Virus record (IMG/VR): IMGVR_UViG_3300050190_000082
Span: 89,760-153,759 of that record
Length of the DNA: 64,000 bases
Reading direction: 5' to 3' (one strand)
Source: a virus
Made by a program: the position numbers and the translations under genes. The notes beneath the pieces are model-generated. The model ran no database searches and was not told where the DNA came from. It saw only the letters and a program-made list of their open reading frames with translations. Each line of letters opens with the position of its first letter. Position 1 is the first letter of the stretch. Below are positions 8,884 through 20,341 of the stretch, one piece after another.

Positions 8884-11800
8884 CTATGCTGTTGTATCTG
8901 ACAACTGTATAAGGGAATTAATAAATCCTTCTGAATCAGATACATTCGGTAATTCAACGTGTTCTACAATTATATTTGTAATTGGGGCTTGACTTCCTTG
9001 ATTTTGAACATTGATTTTAAAATCAGGTAAATTAAGTTTAGGTAAAATATTCTTTAAAAAATTATTTGGATTAAACTTACCCCAATCCATAAGATTTTTA
9101 GTAAGACTATTTTTAATTACCCCTGCTCCTTGAGGAAGTGTTACAATTTCTCCACCATTTTCATTAATTTTGTAATCACCAGTTTTAGGTACAAAGTCTG
9201 TTCCGTCTTGATAACCTACATAATTACCATCATATAATCCAGGTATGTTGCTTAAACTCCCATATCTGGCTTTTATATATTGTATTGCACTACTTGCATT
9301 ATCAATAGGATTAAGAATATCACCTAAATTACTCATCTTATATTGATCAAAAGTGGAAGGTAACATTTGCATCAATCCAGTTGCATGTTGTCCCATAACT
9401 GATGTAGGATTTTGAATAGTTGGATTACCGCCACTTTCTCTACTTACTAATTGTGTAAGTCCAGACAACCAATCAGTTCCAACACCCGCATTAGCCATTG
9501 CTTTTTTAAGCCAATCAGTTACATTCCCACCCATAGCATCTCCTGCTGAACCAAAAGCACCAGCCCCAGAAGCAGCCATATCTGTAAATTGACTCTGAAT
9601 AAATGAATTGATATCCTGACTAGATATGCCATTTGATAATCCTTGCATTAAGAATTCACCTATTTTATGCATTACAGTTGAAGGCGAATGAATGCCAAAG
9701 GATGTATGGAATTGTGCAACAACTTTGTCAGTAAGAGTTTTTACAATGTCTGTAATGTTTTTAGTAGAATCAGTGACACCTTTTCCTAATTCATCAATCA
9801 TTCCAGTACCAGAATTATAAGAATCCATTACAAATGCATTAATACCTGTTTTTACTTTATCAATCAAGACAGTTACAGGAGTAATTAATAAAGCATTATT
9901 TGCAATGACAGAATCACCCATATTTTTATCCATACCTTTTCCATATTGAGGTGACATATCTACAAAATGTTGTAAAGAATTTGATATATCTTGTACTAAT
10001 GTATTGAGTGGTTTTTGAACTAATATATCATTATTAGTGATTGATTTACCTATATTATTGTTGAGATCATGGGCATATTTAGGAGAAGAATCAATGAATT
10101 TTTGGATATTATCATTAATATCAGACAATAAAACATCTAATGGCCTTTTCACTAAATCATCATTTGCTGTAACTGATTGACCTACAGTATTTAATGAAGC
10201 TTTTGTATCACCATTTAATATTCTACTGGTGTCATTGGCATTTATGACTTGTTCTCCACCTTGGAAATTAGCTTTATTACCAGCAATTATTTCTATGCCA
10301 TTTTCATTGATGTTTTTGACTCCTGCTTCTGCATTATCTGTTCCAGTTGCATAACCTTTTACAGAAGCACTTGCTGCCTTTTCCCTTGCTGCTTGTTTAT
10401 CTTGTTCGGTTTTTATAGAAGCATTGAGAGAGGCAATTTTATCAGTATTTGCATTATCAGATTTGAATTTAGCAGATGCAGTTTGAGTTGTACTTACAGC
10501 ATCTCTTGCAGTTTGTACTGCTGTTTGATCTGCTTCCCATTGCCATTTTCCATCCTGATAAACACGGACATTTTTCTCATTCTGAGCATTTGTCAAGTCA
10601 TTTTGTTGTTTAATTAAATCATTTTGATATTGTAATTGTTGAGTTGTTCTAGTTTCAGTTTCAGTTTTTTTATTGATTGCATCAATTTGTGCTTGATATC
10701 CTGCTATAATTAAATCAGAAGCATTTTTTTGAGTTTGTGCTATTAATGCTATAGCATCTGTGGAAGCTTTTGAAGCATCTGCTGTTATTGCTGATGTTCT
10801 AGCTTGTGCAATTGATTCTGCTGTTGCTCCTGCTTTATTTACTGCATCAAGATTAGCATTAGCAACACTTAAAGCATCAAGAGCAGATTCTTTTTGTACT
10901 ACAGTTTTAGCATCATTAACTCTTTTTGTTGCTACTGCTACTTTTTCTTCTGCTCTTGCTACTGCATCAGCTTGTTTTTGTGCGTCAGATGCTGCTTTTT
11001 TATCGGCTGCTGCTTTTGCTTTGTCTGCCTTAGCTTGAGCTGCTGATGCTGCCTTTGCTGCCTTTGTATCTGCTGCGCTTGGAGGTTCAAAACTTCCACC
11101 AGCAGGAGCACCCTTTTCCATATCTGCAACACTCATATTAGCAATTGTTTTATACGCTTCATTTGTTAGAGTTACTGTATCTAGTTGCTTACTCGCAAGA
11201 GCTAATTGAGTTGTTGCGTCAGATATTGTGCCAGAATTACGCAGATAATTGTGTTCAGCTTGAGCTTGTTGGGCATCTGTCAAATTGCCAGAATCAATTG
11301 ACGCAGCATAAGCTGAATTTTTAGCCTCAAGTGCTTTTATTTCTGCTCCAATTGCCTTAATTCTTTCTGTTGTTTGATCTACTACGTTTTGAGTTTCTAT
11401 TTGCTGTGCCTTAGCAGTTGCTTTCAAAGAATTAAGTTCTACAACTGCAAGTGCTTCTTGCGCAGTAAGATTTGCACCCAGAGCTTTAATATTTATACCA
11501 ACTGCACCAGTCTTTTGATTTAAAACTTGAATGTATTGAGGATATTTGTCAATCATATTCTGATTGACTGTCTTTTCATTCTCAGTTAGTGCAATACCTT
11601 GTGTTAATTTATCATGGACAGATTGATAACTCTTTACTAATTGTTGTTGGGAACCAATTTCTTGGACTGTTGTTGCTGTTTTTGTAATAGTTGCTTGGAC
11701 TGAAGCGTAATCAAGTGTTGTTGCTAATTTGGTCTCTGCATCTGCTTGCTTTTGAGCATCGGCTACTCCTGCAATTTGATTTTTTAATTTATCTAATGCT

Positions 11801-14800
11801 TCTGTTTTAGAATTCAAATTAAATTGTTCCATAGGTAGAAGTGACCTTTTAGCGGAAGTATCTTGTATACTTTTAATGTCTGTTTCTAGTTGTTTGATTT
11901 GCTTTTGGGCTTCAGTATAATTAACAGCATCTTTCATTTTTTGTAATGCTGTAGTCACATCATCTATTTTTTTAGGATCTAATGTATCTTCAAAAGTTTT
12001 AACAGCAGTAGTAAAGTCTACTTGAGATTTCTTTGTGGCATCTAATTGTTCTTGAACCTTTGCTTGCTGATTAGCATAACCAACAAGTCCTGCGGTTATT
12101 GCTACAACTGCTGAAAGGGCTAAAATAATTGGGTTAGCCATTAAAAAATCTAATGCTACAGAAAGTGCTTCTGTAGCAGTTGCCGCAATTCCTTCCGCTA
12201 GGATAAATTCACCTAAAGACGTAATAGCTCCTGCAATCGCTTGCCCTTTAAATATTGTTAATGCAGCAACTACTAAATATATTGCAGTACCCATTCCCCC
12301 AAAAGTTGAGGTTACATGTCCGATTGTGCTTACTAAATTGGTAAGTTGGGTTACAGCCCCATTGACAGTATCAGAGGATATAAGAGACAACCAAAGCTGT
12401 TGCATTGTATTGGTTAAATCTGCCAATTTTGCTTGGGTCGATTTACCATACTCACCAAAACGTGCCATTGCATTACCCGCACTGGATGCCTCGGTTGTTT
12501 GTTGTTGTAAAGCCATATCCATATTTTGCATGAGAGCGAGGAATTGGTCATGCTGACGGGTCATTCTGTTACTTTCACCTAAAAAGGCTACTGACTATTC
12601 AATTAAGAATAGCGGAAATGGTTCTTCTTAATTAAAATAAAATTTATTTTAATAGAGTGTCTTTACACTCGACCATTTCTCTCTATAATTTCTATAGATG
12701 TTCAGACTATATCTTATGGATTATTTGTTAAGTTAAACAAATAATATCCATCTCTCCACTTAGTCGTTGAACCTTCAACTTATTTCTAAGTTGCTTGGAT
12801 GCTGATTTCCCAATCTAGTTAATTTTCAAACATTCACGCTTGTTGTCACCAACTACGTTGTAGTTTAACTAGCTCTAAGGGATTCCCAGCAATTCGAAGA
12901 GTTCTATATATGTATTACTACATACTCAGGCACACATTTTACCTGCTACCGCCGTTGCAATTCCTGCTTGCTGAACTTGATTATAATCATTCCAATGTGA
13001 ACTTATTGTCTTCAAAACATCATCAAAGCTTTTAAATTCACCACTTGAACTGCGGATTGTTACACCCACTGAATTTAATACTTTTTCAACATTATTTAAT
13101 GGTTCCCCATTAAGATCATTCATTACTCCAGCTTTTACATTTTCGTATCGGCTAAATATGGAATTGCAAATCTGTTACTTTCGCTTATTCATAAAAATAA
13201 GTTACTGACTATTCAAATAAATGAATAGCGGAAATGGTTCTTCTTTAGGTAATTATTTCATACCGACCATTTCTCTCTCCCTTATTATGTGGAATATAGG
13301 AGACGTTCAGACTGTCGCATATGGATAAATATATTTATTTATCCATTTCTCTCGTTCAGTCGTTCACAGTGATATCAACTATTATTTAATGTAATTGATG
13401 TCTTCTGCCCTGTCACCCAACCACTGGGCTTCCAAGTCGATTAGAGAGAATTTTCTTAGCAGTTTATGTATTATGCCACTAAGCCCCCAACATTAAGGGA
13501 CGTACCAATACTATCCGCACTTTGACGAGTAGTTGATGAAATTGTACCTATATATGAAATTAATTCTGGAAGACTTACAGACGCAGCCTGTGCTGAAAAT
13601 GCTGTTTTCTGAATTGCTGCACTTAATTCCGCAGTTGATGTTGCAGATGTGTTGTCCACTGCGACCATTTTATCGACAAATCCCATCATATCGGTAGCTG
13701 ACATTTTGTAAGAGTTCATGACGCTAATTAAACTCTGTGCAGAATCTTGTTGAGATTGACCTGCAATCTTACTCATGACTGTACTACTTTTTAATAATTC
13801 AGATGTGCTACTCGCAGAATTGCCAGCTCTTAGGAATTCCTCTGATGCAGTCATTATTTCAGACGTAGTTTCATGTAATTGTCCTGCCAATGCGGAATAA
13901 TCTTGTGTCATCTGTACAATAGAATCATGAGAATTTCCTGTTATCATAGCGATATTTGTCATGTTCGCATTTATACCGTTTATAAAGGCAAATCCATCCT
14001 TAATTTGTTTAAGGGTCGAAAATAGGGCACCGCCAACGATAGACCACTGAACCATCTTAATTCCATTATTTACCAAATCTGCACCAAACCCCTGAGCAGC
14101 AACTTTAGCTTCATTTAAACCAGCTTTCATGTTGTTGGTAGCTGACGTTACTTGAGCAGATTCCGCTTTAAATGCTTCCATATCAGCAACATTAGTTAAA
14201 GAACTTGAGGATGCTGTTATTGAACTAATTTGAGACTGTACATCAGGTGTTTTGGCCAAACTTCCGAATTGACTCTGAATATTACGAAGTGCTAGTGCGT
14301 TACGCTCTTGAAAAAGTGCAATTGATCTTTGTAATTCAACATTTTCTAATCTCGTATTTTCTATTTCCTTATCCGCTACAAGTTGTATACTTGTTTCTGA
14401 TCTCATACTTGCCATTAAACTCTTGAGAGAATCTAATTGGCTAAAAGCTTCTGATCCAATAGAAATTGCACTTAATTTTTCTTGAAGTAAAACCATTTGA
14501 TCTTCAGTTAACTTAACAGAAGAAGCTCCACCTCTAATCTCTGCAAACAGCAAGTTATATTTTTCTTGTTGTGACTGAATGGCTAAAGTTTGCTTTTCTT
14601 CCAAACTTATTGTTTGGGTTATTTGATTATCCATTTCTACAAGAGCAGAGACATTATCAAGTATTTCTTGCTTTAAGGTATCAGAGAAACTTCCACTATT
14701 TAAAGCATTTATTTTCTCTTCTAATGTAGCCAACTCTACCGATAATTTTTCGACATTGGTAATATCGTCTAATTTTACTATTTGTTTCACTTGAAATAAA

Positions 14801-15684
14801 TTTAACTTTTCTTCTAAACTTAATGTTTTATCTATTTGAGTATCCATATCTTGAAGAGAGGATATATCATTGAGTATTTCTTGTTTAAAAGAATTTGTAA
14901 AATTATTTCCATTTAAACTATTTATTTTTTCTTTAAGTGTAGTTATCTCAACAGATAACTTTTCTGCATTCACAATATCATCTACATTAAATATCTGCTT
15001 TTGTTGAAATGCTCCTATATTATCTAACTCTTTTACAGTAGCTATTTCTTGTTTGTAGGCATTGATTACCTCATCAACTGCTAGTTTAGCTTCTTGTTGA
15101 TCTATTGTAGAAGAGTTAGAGTTTAATCCAGATACCAAACTTTCGGCATTTATAGCCAATGGTTTTGCGGATATTGGCATACTCCCTAAATCAGACATTG
15201 ACGCTCTTAATTTTTCTTGAGTAATTACTAATTTTTCAGCTTCAATTCGATTTGCTTTATAACCATCTACTGTTTGTAATATAGTTCCTTTCCATATCTT
15301 TGTATGGTCTCCGGCTTCACTTATTACAGTATCGAAATTCTTCGTTTCCTTAACTGCCTGACCTAAACTGTTTGTAAATTGAGTAGTTTGAGTTTTTAGG
15401 TCTTCGAATACCTTTCCAGAAATATCCTTAGTAACTTTAAATTTTTCCGTAAAACTGTCTATTCCAGTAGAATCTACATTAATTTTCATTGGACTATTTG
15501 CTTCACTGGTTAAAGTTTGTATCTTTGATGTGATAGCATTTAAAGCGTCACTATCTGTTTCAACTTTTAACTTGATTGGGTTACCATTAATTTCATCACG
15601 AATACTATTTATACTATTTAATATACTCTCTTTCGATTTGCTGTCTAAAATCGCTTGTATATTAATCTGAATCATATCTGACAT
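8884..15684 (-). CDS. Tape measure protein with C-terminal lytic transglycosylase domain, split by two group I introns
   Basis: Sets tail length and probably helps DNA entry. The gene is in three exons: 15684-13496, 13166-12941 and 12561-8884, joined length 6093 nt, giving 2030 aa in one open frame. The joins restore the family-typical strings GTSLNSIFSRYE and AVAGTRQHDQFL. Order: coiled-coil N-terminus (1-500), conserved TP901-type core around both junctions, hydrophobic helices early in exon 3, Ala/Lys-rich coiled coil, then a soluble lytic transglycosylase (SLT) domain with catalytic-type SRESGGNP and GLMQMLPSTF, about 200 residues from the end. The size implies a long tail, roughly 300 nm by the usual 1.5 angstrom per residue. 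Confidence 0.9.
12562..12940 (-). ncRNA. Group I intron 2 in the tape-measure gene (no ORF)
   Basis: 379 nt. The 5' splice site follows GCAGGU; CAGGU pairs with intron GCCUG (P1) with the expected U-G wobble at the cut. The intron ends in G before ACCCGTCAG. Core R element GUUCAACGACUA (12761-12772) and S element AAGAUAUAGUC (12705-12715) form P7 (GACUA/UAGUC), and a long P8 hairpin lies between them. No homing endonuclease is inside. The 3' third is almost identical to that of intron 1. Confidence 0.92.
13167..13495 (-). ncRNA. Group I intron 1 in the tape-measure gene (no ORF)
   Basis: 329 nt. The upstream exon ends GUCCCU, which pairs with intron GGGGGC (six pairs, U-G at the cleavage site). 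P7 is GACUG/CAGUC (13357-13361 and 13310-13314), a covariation with GACUA/UAGUC in intron 2, and P8 is a hairpin of AUGGAUAAAUA with its complement. The intron ends at G 13167, and the join gives CTC AAT TCC ATA in frame. Exon 2 between the introns is only 226 nt. Confidence 0.92.
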
Positions 15685-15710
15685 TAATTAATCAACTCCT
15701 CTACACGATA

Positions 15711-15733
15711 ATAGAGGGTTAATCACCCTCTAT
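15711..15733 (-). terminator. Hairpin in front of tape-measure gene
   Basis: Perfect 9-bp stem ATAGAGGGT/ACCCTCTAT with a 5-nt loop directly after the preceding gene's stop. It has no T-run on the minus strand, so it is more likely an RNA-processing or translation-insulating hairpin than a strong terminator. Confidence 0.45.
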
Positions 15734-15735
15734 TA

Positions 15736-16218
15736 TTATATTACGTCTATTCCTTCTTTTGCTAATCCTTTGATAAACATTTCTTTTGCTTTTCCATTTT
15801 CTAAATCCTTCTGTGTTTTTTCAATGAAGGCTCTCGATTTTAAATATTCTTCATGATAAGGATAATCATATTCTCCGTACCCATTATTATCACCATATTC
15901 AACTAATCCTGCAATTTGAAATGGATTTTTATAATTAGGCATATAATCTTGATTACTCATAGTTTCATTATCAACTGACATTACGACTGTATTCCCACCA
16001 GAAATAAAACTACTATGCATATTATTAGTATCAGACAAACCACCATTGTCTTCTCTTCTGTCATATACTTTAGGAGAATAACTATTATAAACAACATCTT
16101 TTACATTCTGAGATTCTAATTGTTTAACCTCTGGAGCAACTGTTACCTCCATAGCTGTTTTAACTTTTAATAATAGATATGCTTCTAATTCGTCTAAATT
16201 ATTAAATGATGGAGACAT
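15736..16218 (-). CDS. Tail assembly/minor tail protein, unknown family
   Basis: 160 aa. A conserved-looking block near residues 40-60 (VVYNSYSPKVYDRREDNGGL) recurs in small phage proteins encoded next to tape-measure genes, as far as I recall; the exact role is unknown. A helical, charged C-terminus (FIEKTQKDLENGKAKEMFIKG) follows. It starts about 12 nt after the 180-aa gene and ends just before the tape measure, so co-translation with tail genes is likely. Confidence 0.55.
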   Translation of the reverse strand: MSPSFNNLDELEAYLLLKVKTAMEVTVAPEVKQLESQNVKDVVYNSYSPKVYDRREDNGGLSDTNNMHSSFISGGNTVVMSVDNETMSNQDYMPNYKNPFQIAGLVEYGDNNGYGEYDYPYHEEYLKSRAFIEKTQKDLENGKAKEMFIKGLAKEGIDVI

Positions 16219-16229
16219 TTAACTACCTC

Positions 16230-16772
16230 CTATACTACTTTTTTCTTTCTTGGTGTTGCTTTTGGTTGCTTTAAACTTGAAAGAATATTTGGTAACTCCT
16301 TCATAATGCTTCCCAACTCTCCTTGAGCTGGAAGTTTGAGTGAAATACTATTTAATGTTTTACTTAGTATTGAAGCTACACTGTTATTTAATTCAATTTC
16401 TTGACTAATTTCATTCTCTAGAAGTGTAATAAATTCATTACATTCACTATTTTTTAATACATAATCAATGATTTTATTTTGTTTGCAGAAGTCATAAAAC
16501 TCAATTGCAAGAACAGAATCTATATTGTTCTCTGCGTCATATAGTCCTTCAAATTCAATATTTGTATAATTAACTAGGATATAGAGTGATTCAAATAGAT
16601 TTTTAATTATGTAGTCTATTTTTAGAAAATTGTTTTCATCTCTGTTTAGACAAATTTTAACTATATTATCAACCATATTTTTTTTGGAAACAAGAGAGAC
16701 ATATGAGAGAGTAATGAGATTAGAAATATTTTCACCTGATTGGACTTTTTCTTTTAATTCAATAAATTTCAT
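16230..16772 (-). CDS. Tail assembly chaperone-like protein
   Basis: 180 aa, mostly alpha-helical, acidic, with a basic tail (PRKKKVV). Position upstream of the tape measure is where tail assembly chaperones are normally encoded. I looked for the usual -1 slippery extension at the 3' end and found none that leads into a long second frame. A GGAG ribosome binding site precedes the ATG. The assignment is by size, composition and position only. Confidence 0.45.
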   Translation of the reverse strand: MKFIELKEKVQSGENISNLITLSYVSLVSKKNMVDNIVKICLNRDENNFLKIDYIIKNLFESLYILVNYTNIEFEGLYDAENNIDSVLAIEFYDFCKQNKIIDYVLKNSECNEFITLLENEISQEIELNNSVASILSKTLNSISLKLPAQGELGSIMKELPNILSSLKQPKATPRKKKVV

Positions 16773-16789
16773 TTAATTTAATCTCCTTT

Positions 16790-16829
16790 TTATTTAAAAT
16801 AAAAAGACCTATCAAATATGATAAGTCTT
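16790..16829 (-). terminator. Rho-independent terminator of the 197-aa membrane protein gene
   Basis: Stem AAGACTTATCA/TGATAGGTCTT (11 bp, one G-T pair, 4-nt loop) followed on the minus strand by TTTTTATTTT. With the promoter at 17489-17517 it brackets a single gene. Confidence 0.8.
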
Positions 16830-16854
16830 AGAAAAACCTATTAACTTTAACTTA

Positions 16855-17448
16855 TTAAACGGTTGCTAATCCTCTTTTTATAACTACAGTGATTATTCCA
16901 TGCCATTTGTTTATAATATTTTTAGAGGAATTATAAGTAATCCCCTTTTTGTCTATTGCATTTCTACTATTAATAGAATAAAAAATAAACTCAGGATCTA
17001 AAATAGAATTTATGATAATTTTAATTCCTAGTTTTTTAATCTTTCCATTTTTATTACCCAATCCTCCTATCACTGCACCTGGGATACCAGCAATTACTCC
17101 TCCCATAAAAGCACCAGATTTTGAATATTTACCAACAGATACTTCATCTTCAGTAACTTCTACAGAAATTACTTCATCAAAATCAACAAATCTATTTACA
17201 TATTCTTTTTCTGTTATGGTAATCAAAACTAATTTCTTATTTTCTTCATCAATTGCTATAGCTTTATCAATTTTTCCTAATGTATTAATTCCAATTTCTT
17301 TTTGAACACATTTAAAATCTGGAAGGGAATCAATATGATTCAAAACATTTTCCCTATCTACCCTGTATTTCTCATTTTTTGAAGACACTGATAAAATAAA
17401 AGGAAGGAAGAAAATTATGATTATACCAATAAAAAATAAAATACTCAT
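16855..17448 (-). CDS. Membrane-anchored protein with glycine-rich motif, independently transcribed (moron candidate)
   Basis: 197 aa. A strongly hydrophobic N-terminal segment (residues 2-22: FFIGIIIIFFLPF) fits a membrane anchor. A beta domain follows (KLVLITITEKEYVNRFVDFD), then a Gly-zipper-like stretch (GGVIAGIPGAVIGGLG) and a C-terminal beta domain, reminiscent of bacterial PH-like or SHOCT-associated membrane proteins. It has its own host-type promoter and a strong terminator, unlike the tail genes around it. That suggests expression in the lysogen; function unknown. Confidence 0.6.
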   Translation of the reverse strand: MSILFFIGIIIIFFLPFILSVSSKNEKYRVDRENVLNHIDSLPDFKCVQKEIGINTLGKIDKAIAIDEENKKLVLITITEKEYVNRFVDFDEVISVEVTEDEVSVGKYSKSGAFMGGVIAGIPGAVIGGLGNKNGKIKKLGIKIIINSILDPEFIFYSINSRNAIDKKGITYNSSKNIINKWHGIITVVIKRGLATV

Positions 17449-17488
17449 CTAGTATGTACCTCCTAATTAGTATTTTGTTATTTAGTTT

Positions 17489-17517
17489 ATTATATGCTAA
17501 CTAGGAAATATATACAA
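17489..17517 (-). promoter_or_regulatory. Host-type promoter for the 197-aa membrane protein gene
   Basis: Minus strand TTGTAT, 17-nt spacer, TATAAT, about 40 nt upstream of a ribosome binding site (AGGAGGT). A consensus-like vegetative sigma factor promoter located inside the tail gene region. Confidence 0.7.
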
Positions 17518-17582
17518 CAAATAATTGAAATCATGTTAAGATCTGTATTAGATCATAATAAAACGCGCCTTTCATTGTTTGA

Positions 17583-20285
17583 TTATGCTACAATTTTATT
17601 AACTTGTAATATCATAGCCATTAATTTTTTATACTTCTCTCTAAGTAATTCAAAATTATTTTTCAAATCACAAGGATAGATATCTAAAAACATAATATTA
17701 TTATTGCTTTTATAATATTCATTTTTCCTATCCGTTTTGAATCTGTAATCTATGATTCTTTGCAACGGGTTAGTCAATGAATACAAACCGTAATACTCCA
17801 AATAGATTGGCTTTTGAAGTCTAATTTTTGTGCCAGACTTATCATTAATATATTCAATTACAAAATCTGGACAATATTTATTGTCTTCATGATCATATGG
17901 CAGAATAAAGGAATGTTTGCCACTATGTTTAGACCCAATTGCTTCAATGTATTGAATTCCTAGCTCTCTCTTTAGGTATTCATATAAAACCTTTTCTTCG
18001 ATACTATCACATATTGTTCTATCATATGCAACACACAAACCGAAATCTTCTGGTATCCAATAATTTGCGTATTCAGGAAATGCTTCACAACACCATGTAT
18101 AGAAGTTTTTAAAACGTTTTTTATTAATATGTTTGATAAATTTAGGATAACAAGTTGCAATAAATGGTCTATTAATATAACTAGGGATGTCATCAATAGG
18201 ATTTTTAATATATCCATCTAATCTGAATTCAACTAGTTCTCTCAACATTCTTAGGAGAATGGGCTTATCTGATTTATTGAATTGATGCCATTCCCAATCA
18301 AACAAGATATTATTTTCTTTAATTATTGGATATGATTCTACCAATAAATCATACAAAGATAAATTATAACTGTTGTATGCAAATATTTTAGAAATTAATT
18401 CACTCCTAAAATATTCATATACCCATAATTTTAAATTATCAGTATTATTAATTGTATTCAATATACTTTCTTTGCATTCCTGTTCACAATAATGTTTTAT
18501 TTTATCCAACCTATTTTGTTTATTTTGCCAAAAACTATGGGGTACGCTTTCAAAATCCCATACATCAATAGGTCTAAAATAAATAGGATGAAGTATATTA
18601 TTATATTCATAATACCACATTACGATATCAAATATTGAAGAAAACTTTCTTGCCCATAAAGCATCCATTTTCTTACTGAATTTTTCTCCTAACCCACTTT
18701 TCAATAAATCATTTGCAGATAGTTTGTTATCATTCATCCAACATGAAATAATTTCATTTATATTTATATCTGTATATAATTCTGGAAATACATCATTTTC
18801 TGTAATATTTAACTCAGGAAAACATTTTTGAAACGCTAGTAATTTCCCTCCAAGTCTAAAAATAGACATATCTATTCTATATTTTTCAAATTCTTGGCTG
18901 CCAATTGAACAAATTTCTTCTATAGAATGTAAATTGAGCTTAATATTAAATATATATCTGATTATATCTATAATATTTTTATCTTGGTAACAAAATTCAG
19001 GCATTTGTTTTAGATTATTATTTAAAAATGCGTCATACCATGAATAAATATTGTATCTGTCGGTAATAAGTATATTATTCTTCTTACAAGATTTAAGTAA
19101 ATTTCTTTCATAAGATTCTTTTGTTTCACAATCTTTACATATATATTTTAACCCAAATTTCGACCCTATACCTTTAGAAAAATTATCCTCTATAAATTCT
19201 TTAATTTCTCCACATTTAATACATTTGATTGCATTTGGTTTTATAAATATTATATTGTAATTTTGTCCATCAATAATATTCCTAAATTTATCAACATTTG
19301 TTTCTTGTGATAAATCATAAACTGGAGTAATATAATTATACATTTGTTTTAACGAATTTTCCTTAAAATATTTAAAGAATTGTGTCCTACATATATATCC
19401 GTCGTTATTATTTAATTCCTTATCAATAGGGAATTTTTTATTAATTTCACAAAACCTTATAATCTCATTTATTAATGTTTTACCATTATTATCTAGAGTA
19501 TTATATTCATTTGTTAACTTATATACTTTCCCTTCCAATAATTTAGGAACACAATCACTTTTAATATCAAATGAATAATTATCTTGCAACATTTCTTCTT
19601 TTGAAAATATTTCACCATACATTTCTTCAAATAAAAAAATGTTACTTCCATTAAACTTTACATTGCATAAACCGAGAAAATAATATTCACTTAGTAAATT
19701 ATTAAATCCAAATGACCCAGCACAATTTATATTATCTATACCTTTATTTTCTAATAATTTTTCCTTAAACCATTTTAAAGCATTATTAGTATTTTCTTCT
19801 GTCCATCCATTCCCTATAGTAGAAGACCTTAGTTCCCAAGGTTGAATATTATATTCTGGAAATGATTTTATTAAATAATTATATAGACTAAATTTTTTAA
19901 TGCCTAATAATCCACCTAAACCATTATCTTTAAAAGTCTTTGTAGAATAATTATTGCAAATATCTTCTTTATTCCATTTTAAAATATCATTTATCATGTA
20001 CCTAATTAAAATTATTATGTATTCATCATGGTTATATACTCCATTTGTAAATACTTTAATTTCTTTATTTAATAGTGCTTTATACATAAAGATTACTTCA
20101 TCTTCTGTTAGGGAATTAATGATCTCAAACTTATTAAGTTTCAATTTTTTAGAATATAAACTTATAGTTGAAATTGATTTACCATAATACTTTTCTAATT
20201 GATACATAGACATTTTGCGAAAATTAGATGTAAATTCTTCTTCAGAAATATACCAAGGAATTATTACTTTAACTTCTTTACTCAT
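17583..20285 (-). CDS. Large mosaic PDDEXK endonuclease-like protein
   Basis: 900 aa, ATG 8 nt after GGAGGT. The C-terminus has a PDDEXK-type nuclease pattern: EEKVLYEYL, then CPDFVIEYI, then IYLEYYG and a downstream lysine-rich segment. The middle holds a zinc ribbon (CIKCGEIKEF with a later CKDC). The remainder is built of repeated 60-80 aa helical units, each ending in an FPEY or SYPI-like motif (KSFPEYNIQ, ESYPIIKEN, EAFPEYANY), probably DNA-binding modules. Free-standing, between a moron-like gene and a structured intergenic region. Probably a homing-type endonuclease; no characterised relative is known to me. Confidence 0.5.
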   Translation of the reverse strand: MSKEVKVIIPWYISEEEFTSNFRKMSMYQLEKYYGKSISTISLYSKKLKLNKFEIINSLTEDEVIFMYKALLNKEIKVFTNGVYNHDEYIIILIRYMINDILKWNKEDICNNYSTKTFKDNGLGGLLGIKKFSLYNYLIKSFPEYNIQPWELRSSTIGNGWTEENTNNALKWFKEKLLENKGIDNINCAGSFGFNNLLSEYYFLGLCNVKFNGSNIFLFEEMYGEIFSKEEMLQDNYSFDIKSDCVPKLLEGKVYKLTNEYNTLDNNGKTLINEIIRFCEINKKFPIDKELNNNDGYICRTQFFKYFKENSLKQMYNYITPVYDLSQETNVDKFRNIIDGQNYNIIFIKPNAIKCIKCGEIKEFIEDNFSKGIGSKFGLKYICKDCETKESYERNLLKSCKKNNILITDRYNIYSWYDAFLNNNLKQMPEFCYQDKNIIDIIRYIFNIKLNLHSIEEICSIGSQEFEKYRIDMSIFRLGGKLLAFQKCFPELNITENDVFPELYTDININEIISCWMNDNKLSANDLLKSGLGEKFSKKMDALWARKFSSIFDIVMWYYEYNNILHPIYFRPIDVWDFESVPHSFWQNKQNRLDKIKHYCEQECKESILNTINNTDNLKLWVYEYFRSELISKIFAYNSYNLSLYDLLVESYPIIKENNILFDWEWHQFNKSDKPILLRMLRELVEFRLDGYIKNPIDDIPSYINRPFIATCYPKFIKHINKKRFKNFYTWCCEAFPEYANYWIPEDFGLCVAYDRTICDSIEEKVLYEYLKRELGIQYIEAIGSKHSGKHSFILPYDHEDNKYCPDFVIEYINDKSGTKIRLQKPIYLEYYGLYSLTNPLQRIIDYRFKTDRKNEYYKSNNNIMFLDIYPCDLKNNFELLREKYKKLMAMILQVNKIVA

Positions 20286-20341
20286 ATTCTTTCTACCTCC
20301 GATAATTTTTACTCCCCTTAACCCTTACAATTTCTATATAA

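Noticed and set aside
16230-16260. Programmed -1 frameshift at the end of the tail chaperone-like gene
   Set aside because: An A-rich stretch exists, but the -1 frame meets a stop at once and there is no second long frame.
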